Assembly (NCBI GenBank): GCA_030039135.1 | Contig: JASHQN010000012.1 | Location: forward strand, 1 to 8,627 | Origin: Thermoplasmata archaeon | GTDB taxonomy: Archaea > Thermoplasmatota > Thermoplasmata > Lutacidiplasmatales > UBA184 | Reading direction: 5' to 3' | DNA: 8,627 nt | Shown here: positions 1-5,770 of the stretch, in pieces | How the letters are laid out: each line of letters opens with the position of its first letter | Numbering within the stretch: the first letter of the stretch is position 1 | The notes under the pieces: model-generated | The model's input: the letters and a program-made list of their open reading frames with translations, nothing else | Database searches by the model: none | Told to the model about the DNA's origin: nothing | Translations under genes and position numbers: made by a program

Positions 1-189
1 GAGGTTGCGAGCGTTGAGCGCGACGTTCAACACTTCGTTCGCCTCGTCCATGAACCCGGAGCCGCAGCAGGAGAAGTTCGGGAACTCGACGAGCTCGATC
101 CCGAGCGCGCGACAGACCCAACGGGTCGCCATGTCGAGCTCCTTTCCCGACTCCTGCGCGACGCAGCCGGGATAGTAGGCGAGCCTCAC
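1..189 (-). CDS. sdhE: SdhE-like / heterodisulfide-reductase B-like CCG-domain subunit (N-terminal part, cut by window edge)
   Basis: Only the first 63 codons are present; the gene continues past the left edge. The protein starts VRLAYYPGC and carries CCGSG further on. Cys9 and the Cys41-Cys42 pair are separated by 31 residues, the first half of a CCG (cysteine-rich, CX31-39CC) domain as found in HdrB and in SdhE of non-classical succinate:quinone oxidoreductases. In those enzymes this subunit replaces the haem b membrane anchors and is thought to pass electrons to or from quinone. The GTG start is supported by GGAGG six to seven bases upstream and by the four-base GTGA overlap with the sdhB stop, so the two are probably translationally coupled. 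Position directly after sdhA-sdhB favours SdhE over an HdrB of methanogenic or other thiol metabolism. The name here means the archaeal CCG subunit, not the bacterial flavinylation factor also called SdhE. The second half of the domain cannot be seen. Confidence 0.82.
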   Translation of the reverse strand, partial: MRLAYYPGCVAQESGKELDMATRWVCRALGIELVEFPNFSCCGSGFMDEANEVLNVALNARNL

Positions 190-1160
190 GGGCCGCCCTC
201 CCCGTCCGAGTCGAGGGTCTCGTAGATCTTCTCGACCTCGTCGTACCCTTCGATCCGGTGCGGCGCGCGCAGGATCTCGGGCTTCTTGCGGTAGAGCCGC
301 AGGCCCTGACCGATCTGGCTCGCGACCCCGGCGAGGCCCGATGTCTGGCGGACGAGTTTCGATTCCTCGAGGAGCCCGCGGTCCCGGATGTTGTTCTTGA
401 ATCCGACCGCGTGCCGCGAGCCGGGTTCGGTCCCGCCGAGGGCGCGGACGGCGAGCTCCTTCAGATCCCGGATCCGCTCGGACGGCCGCACGTCCTTCGG
501 ACAGGCCTCCGTGCACAGGTGGCATCGCAGGCATGTCCACAGGCCCCCCGGCTGGATGCGCACGAGGCGATCCTGGTGGGCCTGGTCCCGGGGATCGACC
601 ACGAACCGGTAGAGCTTCGCGAGCGCCATCGGGCCCGGGAACGCCGGGTCCGCCTCGACCGCCGGACAGGCCGAGAAGCACGCCCCGCACGCGATGCACC
701 GCGGGGTCTCGCGGAATCGTTCGACCTCCTCGGGGGACATCGGGTTCGGCGTCCCCTCGGGCATCGGTCGGCGGGGGTCGAGGATGAGATGCGGTTCGAT
801 CTGCTCGTAGTGACGCCAGAACGGCTCCTGGTCCACGACGAGGTCGCGGAGCACGGGCTGGTTGCGCATCGGCTCAACGACGATGCGGCCATGGCGCGCG
901 AGCTCGGGCCCGATCGGCGTCTCGCAGGCGAGGCGGCTCTTCGAATTCACCTGCATCGCGCACGAGCCGCAGATCGCGCTCCGGCACGAGTAGCGGAGCG
1001 CGAGGCTCGGATCGAGCTCGGCACGGATCCGGAGGAGGCCGGAAAGGATCGGGGTATGCGGAGCGAGCTCGAGCGTGTAGCGGTCGTACCGGGGCTTGGC
1101 GTCCTTCGCCGGGTCGAAGCGGTACACATCGAACGTCGCCGAGACCGTGGCGTCGGGCAT
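186..1160 (-). CDS. sdhB: Succinate dehydrogenase/fumarate reductase iron-sulfur subunit with twelve cluster cysteines
   Basis: The 324-residue electron-transfer subunit relays electrons from the flavin of SdhA to the quinone-side subunit. The N-terminal ferredoxin domain (about 1-115) holds the [2Fe-2S] ligands Cys59, Cys64, Cys67 and Cys79. The C-terminal domain holds CIACGACFSACP (Cys155, 158, 161, 165) and CLRCHLCTEACP (Cys210, 213, 216, 220). Classical SdhB has only three Cys in the last group and binds [3Fe-4S]; here an extra Cys213 completes a fourth ligand, predicting a second [4Fe-4S], as I recall for Sulfolobus-type enzymes. The protein is longer than E. coli SdhB (238 residues) because of a tail of about 95 residues after Cys220 with no further Cys and no membrane segment. 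The ATG at 1160 shares its A with the sdhA stop (TGATG) and follows AAGGAG. The frame stays open upstream to 1580, but that stretch lies inside sdhA and is an antisense-of-frame extension, not real protein. Confidence 0.96.
   Translation of the reverse strand: MPDATVSATFDVYRFDPAKDAKPRYDRYTLELAPHTPILSGLLRIRAELDPSLALRYSCRSAICGSCAMQVNSKSRLACETPIGPELARHGRIVVEPMRNQPVLRDLVVDQEPFWRHYEQIEPHLILDPRRPMPEGTPNPMSPEEVERFRETPRCIACGACFSACPAVEADPAFPGPMALAKLYRFVVDPRDQAHQDRLVRIQPGGLWTCLRCHLCTEACPKDVRPSERIRDLKELAVRALGGTEPGSRHAVGFKNNIRDRGLLEESKLVRQTSGLAGVASQIGQGLRLYRKKPEILRAPHRIEGYDEVEKIYETLDSDGEGGP
197..201 (-). promoter_or_regulatory. Shine-Dalgarno of sdhE
   Basis: GGAGG on the minus strand, inside a GGGGAGGG run at the very end of sdhB, seven bases before the GTG at 189. 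It decides the GTG start and indicates that sdhE is translated from the polycistronic sdh message. Confidence 0.55.
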
Positions 1161-2842
1161 CAGTACACGCGCTCCTTCGGCTCCCACCGCGTGAACGTCA
1201 CCGGCGTATACGAGAGGTTCGGGCCCTCGGGCGTCCGCCGCGCCATCGTGTGGCGCATCCACGCCTCGTCGTCCCGCTTCGGATAGTCGGTGCGGGCGTG
1301 CGCCCCTCGGCTCTCCGTACGCGCGTAGGCGCCGAGCACGATGACCTCCGCGAGCTCGATCAGGTGCCCGACCTCGATCGCGTCGGTGAGGTTGAGGTTG
1401 AACACCTTCGACTGGTCGGCGACGCGCACCCGCCCGAACCGTGCCTTGATCGCCCGCACGCGCTTCAACCCCTCGAGGAGATCGGCCTCGTTGCGGTAGA
1501 TGCCGACGTACCGCTCCATCGTTTGCTGGAGCTCGGTCCGCAAGGTCGAGGGATCCTCGCCGTCCGTGCGGCTCGACCACGCTCGAGCCGGCGCCTCGAC
1601 CGCGTCGAGATCCGACGCCCCCACCTGGGGCCGGGGCGCGGAGCCGGCGTACTCCGCGGCCGCGATCCCCGCCTGCTTACCGAAGACCAGGGTCTCGAGA
1701 AGGGAGTTCCCTCCGAGGCGGTTCGCGCCGTGGATCGATACGCACGCCGCCTCCCCCGCGGCGAAGAGGCCCGGGAGGTTCGTCGCGCCGCGCAGGTCGG
1801 TCCCGATGCCCCCCATCATGTAGTGCTGGGCCGGGTAGACCGGAATCGGTTGGGTGATCGGGTCGATGCCCGCGAAGATCCGGGAGTAGTCGACGATCTC
1901 TTGGAGACGGCTCTCGATCTTCTCCCGCCCGAGGTGCATGAGCTCGAGATGGACGTAGCCGCCGTACGGCCCCGAAAAGCCCCGACCCTCGGCGACCTCG
2001 GTCACGATCGCCCGGGAGACGACGTCCCGCGAAGCGAGCTCGAGGACGCGGGGGGCGTACTTGCTCATGAACCGCTCGCCGAGGGCGTTCTTGAGGATCC
2101 CTCCCTCGCCCCGCGCGCCCTCGGTGATCAGGATGCCGGTCTCGAGGAGGGCCGTCGGATGGAACTGGACGAACTCCATGTCCTTGAGCAGGGCGCCCGC
2201 GTAGTACGCGGCCGCGACCCCGTCCCCGGTGCAGCTGTGGGCGTTCGTCGTCCGTCCGTACACCCGACCGAACGGCCCCGTCGCGATCACCACGCTCTTG
2301 GCGGCGACCTCCTCGAACGATCCTCGCTTCCGGTCGAGCGCGACGATCCCTTGCACCCGTCCCTCGCTCACGATCAAGCGGACGAGCTCCCACTCCTCGT
2401 AGAGCGTGAACTCCTCCGTGCCGAGGCGCTCCCAGATCCCTTGGAGCAGGGCGAGCCCGGTTCGGTCCGCGGCGTAAATCGTGCGGGGGAACCCGGCGCC
2501 TCCGAACGCGCGGCGGGCGAGCGAGCCGTCCGGAGCCCGGCTGAAGATCGTTCCGAAGTGCTCCATCTCGACGACCGTCGGCCCGGCCTCGCGGCAGAAG
2601 AACTCGATCGCGTCCTGGTCGCCGAGGTAATCGGACCCCTTCACCGTGTCGTAGATGTGGGTCTCAACGGAGTCCTCCTTGCCGAGCGCGGCATTGATCC
2701 CTCCCTGCGCGGCGCCGGAGTGGGAGCGCAGCGGGTGGAGCTTCGAGACGACGGCGACGTCTCGCCCGGCCTCGATAGCGGCGAGCGCGGCGCGCTGCCC
2801 CGCAAGACCCGCGCCGACGACGACCACCTCGTGCCGTTGCAT
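1160..2842 (-). CDS. sdhA: Succinate dehydrogenase/fumarate reductase flavoprotein subunit
   Basis: A 560-residue flavoprotein catalysing succinate/fumarate interconversion, first gene of the sdhA-sdhB-sdhE operon. Visible landmarks: dinucleotide-binding GAGLAG (10-15); RSHSGAAQGGI with His41 at the position of the covalent FAD-linked histidine; QFHPT with His228; EGARGEGG with Arg244, the proton-shuttle region; HYMMGGI with His340; and GANRLGGNS with Arg375. These are the substrate- and flavin-contacting residues of the SdhA/FrdA family, and all are present. The C-terminal helical domain ends in a normal length for the family. I chose ATG 2842 because an AT-rich TATA-like box lies 28 bases upstream, which suggests a leaderless or nearly leaderless message. 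ATG 2860 would add six residues (MLRAAE). The frame stays open as far as 3733, but that part crosses the divergent psmB gene and is not plausible. Direction (oxidation or fumarate reduction) cannot be read from sequence. Confidence 0.96.
   Translation of the reverse strand: MQRHEVVVVGAGLAGQRAALAAIEAGRDVAVVSKLHPLRSHSGAAQGGINAALGKEDSVETHIYDTVKGSDYLGDQDAIEFFCREAGPTVVEMEHFGTIFSRAPDGSLARRAFGGAGFPRTIYAADRTGLALLQGIWERLGTEEFTLYEEWELVRLIVSEGRVQGIVALDRKRGSFEEVAAKSVVIATGPFGRVYGRTTNAHSCTGDGVAAAYYAGALLKDMEFVQFHPTALLETGILITEGARGEGGILKNALGERFMSKYAPRVLELASRDVVSRAIVTEVAEGRGFSGPYGGYVHLELMHLGREKIESRLQEIVDYSRIFAGIDPITQPIPVYPAQHYMMGGIGTDLRGATNLPGLFAAGEAACVSIHGANRLGGNSLLETLVFGKQAGIAAAEYAGSAPRPQVGASDLDAVEAPARAWSSRTDGEDPSTLRTELQQTMERYVGIYRNEADLLEGLKRVRAIKARFGRVRVADQSKVFNLNLTDAIEVGHLIELAEVIVLGAYARTESRGAHARTDYPKRDDEAWMRHTMARRTPEGPNLSYTPVTFTRWEPKERVY
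1172..1177 (-). promoter_or_regulatory. Possible Shine-Dalgarno of sdhB
   Basis: AAGGAG on the minus strand within the last codons of sdhA (Lys-Glu), 11 bases before the sdhB ATG. The spacing is long, and the sequence is also required by the SdhA reading frame. Reinitiation at the overlapping TGATG may matter more. Confidence 0.35.
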
Positions 2843-2866
2843 TTCGGCGGCCCGGAGCATTACCGG

Positions 2867-2873
2867 AATTAAG
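2867..2873 (-). promoter_or_regulatory. TATA-like box of the sdh operon
   Basis: CTTAATT read on the minus strand, an isolated AT-rich patch in GC-rich DNA, centred about 28 bases upstream of the sdhA ATG at 2842. The spacing matches an archaeal TATA box of a leaderless transcript. It is a weak match to TTTATATA and no clear BRE precedes it, so the TATA at 2977-2984 with a longer leader is an alternative. Confidence 0.4.
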
Positions 2874-2976
2874 ACATGTCGCGCGGCCGGAGTCGCGGGC
2901 GGCGACGCCGCGGAATCGCCGTTACGAGGTCCCCAGAGGTTCCTCGGTGACGCGGGCGTAATCGGCCGGTGAGCCG

Positions 2977-2984
2977 TTATATAG
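2977..2984 (+). promoter_or_regulatory. psmB: TATA box of psmB (psmB-aCPSF1 unit)
   Basis: TTATATAG, the best TATA match in the window, about 45 bases before the chosen psmB ATG. A start of transcription about 25 bases downstream would fall near 3005-3008 and give a leader of roughly 20 bases that contains the GGAGG at 3017. The core TATATA is self-complementary, so it could also serve the divergent sdh operon. Confidence 0.6.
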
Positions 2985-3016
2985 CGAACCCGGGTCCGCT
3001 GCGCGTACCGATGGAC

Positions 3017-3021
3017 GGAGG
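3017..3021 (+). promoter_or_regulatory. Shine-Dalgarno deciding the psmB start
   Basis: GGAGG seven bases upstream of ATG 3029. It favours that codon over the in-frame ATG 3011, which has no such element, and over the GTG at 2969, which lies upstream of the TATA box and cannot be on the message. Confidence 0.55.
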
Positions 3022-3028
3022 CCAAACG

Positions 3029-3706
3029 ATGACGCGCCAGCTGGTGAGCGCCGCGGACGAGGAACGCCTCTTGAAGGGCACGACGACGATCGGGCTGGTC
3101 CTCAAGGACGGGGTCGTCCTCGCGACCGAGCGACGCGCCACGGCGGGCACGCTCATCGCGAACAAGCAGACGACGAAGGTCTTCAAGGTCGACCAGAACA
3201 TCGGGATCACGATCGCCGGGATGGTCGGCGATGCCCAGGTCCTCGCCCGGTACCTCCGGGCCGAGGTCGCGCTCTACCGGCTGCGGCGCAATGGGCCGGT
3301 CGGGGTCGAGGGCGCGGCGACGCTCCTCGCGAACATTCTGAGCGGGAGCCGGTTCTACCCGTACTACGCGTGGCTGATCGTCGGCGGCGTCGATGGCAAG
3401 GGCGGCCACGTCTTCTCCGTCGACCCCGCGGGCGGGTGCATCGAGGACAAGTACTGCTCGATCGGCTCGGGCTCGACGTTCGTCTACGGCCTCCTCGAGG
3501 AGGCGTACTCCCGAGACCTCTCCACGTCGGACGGCGTCGACCTTGCGCTGCGCGGGCTCACGGTCGCGATGAAGCGCGACAGCGCGAGCGGCGACGGCTA
3601 CCTCGTCCACACGATCACGCCGAAGGAGTACCGCGAGCTCTCGGACGACGAAATTAATAAGCGTCTGAAGGCCCTCAAGATACCGTTGCCTCCACCTCTT
3701 CCGTAA
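3029..3706 (+). CDS. psmB: 20S proteasome beta subunit (N-terminal threonine protease)
   Basis: Catalytic subunit of the archaeal 20S proteasome, degrading unfolded proteins delivered by PAN/Cdc48-type ATPases. From ATG 3029 the precursor has 225 residues with a 17-residue propeptide ending in LLKG, cleaved before TTTIG. In mature numbering Thr1, Glu17 (ATERR) and Lys33 (TTKVF) form the catalytic set. Further signatures are TIAGMVGDAQV, the GSGS stretch around Ser129, and KRDSASGDG holding the Asp166/Ser169 pair. The order and wording are close to the Thermoplasma beta subunit as I remember it. The body ends normally but carries an additional proline-rich tail, PLPPPLP. Starting at ATG 3011 would lengthen the propeptide to 23 residues. 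The gene has its own TATA box, is divergent from sdhA, and is followed after 57 bases by aCPSF1 in the same direction. No alpha subunit is in the window. Confidence 0.96.
   Translation: MTRQLVSAADEERLLKGTTTIGLVLKDGVVLATERRATAGTLIANKQTTKVFKVDQNIGITIAGMVGDAQVLARYLRAEVALYRLRRNGPVGVEGAATLLANILSGSRFYPYYAWLIVGGVDGKGGHVFSVDPAGGCIEDKYCSIGSGSTFVYGLLEEAYSRDLSTSDGVDLALRGLTVAMKRDSASGDGYLVHTITPKEYRELSDDEINKRLKALKIPLPPPLP
3651..3660 (+). promoter_or_regulatory. AT-only decamer in the end of psmB; possible internal promoter for aCPSF1
   Basis: AAATTAATAA, ten consecutive A/T bases, encodes part of a Glu-Ile-Asn-Lys stretch with codons (ATT, AAT) unusual beside the G/C-ending codons around it. If used as a TATA element it would start RNA near 3682 and give aCPSF1 a leader of about 80 bases. 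Speculative: the amino acids themselves partly force the composition. Confidence 0.2.
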
Positions 3707-3731
3707 CCGTCGATCCGTTCCGATCCGGGCC

Positions 3732-3754
3732 AACCCCTTCTCTCGAACCCCTTC
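3732..3754 (+). repeat. Two direct copies of AACCCCTTC in the psmB-aCPSF1 spacer
   Basis: AACCCCTTC occurs at 3732-3740 and again at 3746-3754, with starts 14 bases apart, in a pyrimidine-rich spacer of 57 bases. The first copy begins 32 bases before the aCPSF1 ATG, a core-promoter distance. The repeat is visible; any role is inference. Confidence 0.4.
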
Positions 3755-3763
3755 CGTGTGCCA

Positions 3764-5668
3764 ATGAGTTTCGACTCTCTGCTAGAACAAACCCGGCAGG
3801 CCCTCCACGAGGTCCTCCCGGAAACGATCGAGGTCACCGACATCGAGCTGGAAGGCCCGCACATCGTGCTCTACACGAAGCAGCTCGACGCGTTCCTCTC
3901 GGGCGGTGACTACCTGCGGCAGATCGCCCAGCGGCTCCACCGCCGGGTCGTCGTGCGCAGCGATCCGGCGACCCTGATCGATCCGAAGGAGGCGGAGAAG
4001 CTGATCCGCGAGCTGATCCCGGCGGAGGCCGAGATCAACCAGCTCTTCTTCGAACCCGAGACCGGCGAGGTCACGATCGAGGCGGCGAACCCGGGGGCGG
4101 CCATCGGGCGGGGCGGGTCGGTCCTCAACGACCTAAAACGACGGATCGGCTGGGTGCCCACGGTCGTTCGGACCCCCCCGATACCCTCGAAGACCGTCGA
4201 GGAGGTCCGGATCCACTTGCGCAACTCGTTCGACGATCGACGCTCGTTCCTGAAGAAGGTCGGGATCCGCATCGCGCGCGATCCCCTTCCCGAGAAGCTC
4301 TGGGCTCGGAACACGGCACTCGGCGGCTACCGCGAGGTCGGCCGCAGCGCGCACCTCCTGACGACCCAGAACTCGAAGGTGCTGATCGACTGCGGGATCG
4401 ATCCCGGCTCCGACCGCACCCCGTTCTTCAACGCCCCCGAGCTCCTCCCTCTCGACTCGCTCGACGCGGTCGTGGTCACGCACGCCCACCTCGACCACTG
4501 CGGCCTGGTCCCGGTGCTGCTGAAGTACGGGTACAAGGGGCCGATCTACGCCACCGCCCCCACCCGGGACCTGATGACGCTCATGCTGCTCGACGCGATC
4601 AAGGTCGTCAACCAGGAGGCCCGGCGGGGCCTCTACGACTCCGCCCAGGTGCGCGAGCTCGTCTGGCGGACGATCCCGCTGCGCTGGGGCGAGACCACCG
4701 ACATCGCCCCGGATATCCGCCTCACGATGCACAACGCCGGCCACATCCTCGGCTCATCGATCTGCCACTTCCACCTCGGGGACGGCGACCATAACCTCGC
4801 CTACTCCGGCGACATCAAGTTCGAGCGGAGCTGGTTGTTCAATCCGGCCACGAACCGGTTCCCGCGCCTCGAGACCCTGGTGCTCGAGTCGACGTACGGC
4901 GGATACCGCGACGTCCAGCCGAGCCGCCAGCAGGCGACGGACGAGTTCAGCGCGCTCGCCACGAAGATCCTCGGCCGCAACGGCCACCTCATCGTTCCGG
5001 TCTTCGCTGTGGGGCGCTCTCAGGAGGTGATGCTGGTCCTCGAGGAGCGGATGCGGGAGGGCAAGATCCCGCGCGTCCCGGTCTATCTCGACGGCATGAT
5101 CTCGGAGGCGACCGCGATCCACACCGCGTACCCCGAGTTCCTGAACAGCCAACTGAGGACCCAGATCTTCCAGCAGGGCGACAACCCGTTCCTCTCCGAC
5201 GTCTTCCGGCGCGTCGATTCGACGACGATGCGCAGCGGGATCATCGATTCCAAGGAGCCGTGCATCGTGCTCGCCACCTCCGGAATGATGAGCGGCGGGC
5301 CGGTCATGGAGTACTTCCGGGGCTGGGCCCCCGACGAGAAGAACGGTCTGCTCTTCGTGGGCTACCAAGCGGAGGGGACGTTCGGCAAGCGCCTCCAGCG
5401 CGGCCTTTCCGAGACGACGTTCCTCGAGGGGCAGCGCCAGGCGTCGGTGCCGATCCGGCTCGAGCTCGCCACCGTCGAGGGGTTCTCGGGCCACTCCGAT
5501 CGGGTCCAGCTGATGAACTTCGTCGCGTCGCTCGATCCGCGCCCCCAGCGGATCATCCTCAACCACGGGGAAGAGGCGAAGTCGATCGACCTTTCGTCGA
5601 GCCTGCACAAGCGGTTCAACCTGGAGTCACGGGTCCCCTACAATCTGGAGGCGATCCGGCTCCTCTAG
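3764..5668 (+). CDS. fttA: Archaeal CPSF1 / FttA: KH-metallo-beta-lactamase-beta-CASP ribonuclease
   Basis: A 634-residue relative of eukaryotic CPSF73 that cuts nascent RNA at 3' ends and, in the archaea studied, drives transcription termination; it acts with RNA polymerase and Spt4/5 in the cytoplasm. Two N-terminal KH-like domains occupy about 1-145, the second with the GRGG loop at 115-118. The metallo-beta-lactamase domain has motif 2 THAHLDH (His240, His242, Asp244, His245), motif 3 His327 in GHILGSS, and motif 4 Asp350 in YSGD. The beta-CASP part shows motif A Glu375 (VLEST), motif B His577 (GFSGHSD) and motif C His601 (LNHGE). All metal ligands are intact, so an active nuclease is expected. 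ATG 3764 is preferred to the in-frame GTG 3758 by codon strength; no Shine-Dalgarno is visible for either. It follows psmB by 57 bases, a pairing I recall in Methanothermobacter and Pyrococcus, so co-transcription is likely. Confidence 0.96.
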   Translation: MSFDSLLEQTRQALHEVLPETIEVTDIELEGPHIVLYTKQLDAFLSGGDYLRQIAQRLHRRVVVRSDPATLIDPKEAEKLIRELIPAEAEINQLFFEPETGEVTIEAANPGAAIGRGGSVLNDLKRRIGWVPTVVRTPPIPSKTVEEVRIHLRNSFDDRRSFLKKVGIRIARDPLPEKLWARNTALGGYREVGRSAHLLTTQNSKVLIDCGIDPGSDRTPFFNAPELLPLDSLDAVVVTHAHLDHCGLVPVLLKYGYKGPIYATAPTRDLMTLMLLDAIKVVNQEARRGLYDSAQVRELVWRTIPLRWGETTDIAPDIRLTMHNAGHILGSSICHFHLGDGDHNLAYSGDIKFERSWLFNPATNRFPRLETLVLESTYGGYRDVQPSRQQATDEFSALATKILGRNGHLIVPVFAVGRSQEVMLVLEERMREGKIPRVPVYLDGMISEATAIHTAYPEFLNSQLRTQIFQQGDNPFLSDVFRRVDSTTMRSGIIDSKEPCIVLATSGMMSGGPVMEYFRGWAPDEKNGLLFVGYQAEGTFGKRLQRGLSETTFLEGQRQASVPIRLELATVEGFSGHSDRVQLMNFVASLDPRPQRIILNHGEEAKSIDLSSSLHKRFNLESRVPYNLEAIRLL

Positions 5669-5713
5669 CTCGACCGGCCGGGAAAGACCTGGCCGCATGC
5701 CGGGACCAATTGA

Positions 5714-5720
5714 TTTATAC
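5714..5720 (+). promoter_or_regulatory. TATA-like box upstream of the phosphodiesterase gene
   Basis: TTTATAC in the 102-base spacer after aCPSF1. It predicts transcription from about 5743 and a short leader of about 28 bases before ATG 5771. A second AT patch (ATTTA, 5734-5738) is nearer the gene. Either suggests that this gene starts a new transcription unit. Confidence 0.5.
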
Positions 5721-5770
5721 GGGGCCGCCGGAGATTTAGGCACCTCAGTGCTGGGTAACAGAACCTATCC

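Noticed and set aside
1161..1580. N-terminal 140-residue extension of SdhB
   Set aside because: The extension runs out of frame inside sdhA and is Arg/Gly-rich; the TGATG start gives a normal ferredoxin-domain beginning.
258..2872. Long plus-strand open frames (258-1286 and 1250-2872) opposite the sdh operon
   Set aside because: They lie antisense to sdhA/sdhB, whose catalytic and cluster motifs are unmistakable. Their translations are Arg/Glu/Val-rich low-complexity text typical of shadow frames in GC-rich DNA.
2969..3028. Earlier psmB starts at GTG 2969 or ATG 3011
   Set aside because: 2969 lies upstream of the TATA box. 3011 cannot be excluded but lacks the GGAGG that ATG 3029 has.
2843..3733. 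N-terminal extension of nearly 300 residues on SdhA
   Set aside because: It would read antisense through psmB and its promoter. Family proteins start just before the GAGLAG motif.
4754..5608. Minus-strand 284-codon open frame opposite aCPSF1
   Set aside because: Antisense shadow of a gene with complete metal-ligand motifs; no recognisable domain and no promoter.
5675..5695. Short inverted repeat CGGCC...GGCCG after aCPSF1 as an intrinsic terminator
   Set aside because: Only a five-base stem with an 11-base loop and no following T-tract; easily expected by chance at this GC content.
5740..5751. Small hairpin GCAC-CTCA-GTGC in the phosphodiesterase leader
   Set aside because: A four-base-pair stem is too short to claim a riboswitch or regulatory RNA, and the predicted transcript begins within it.
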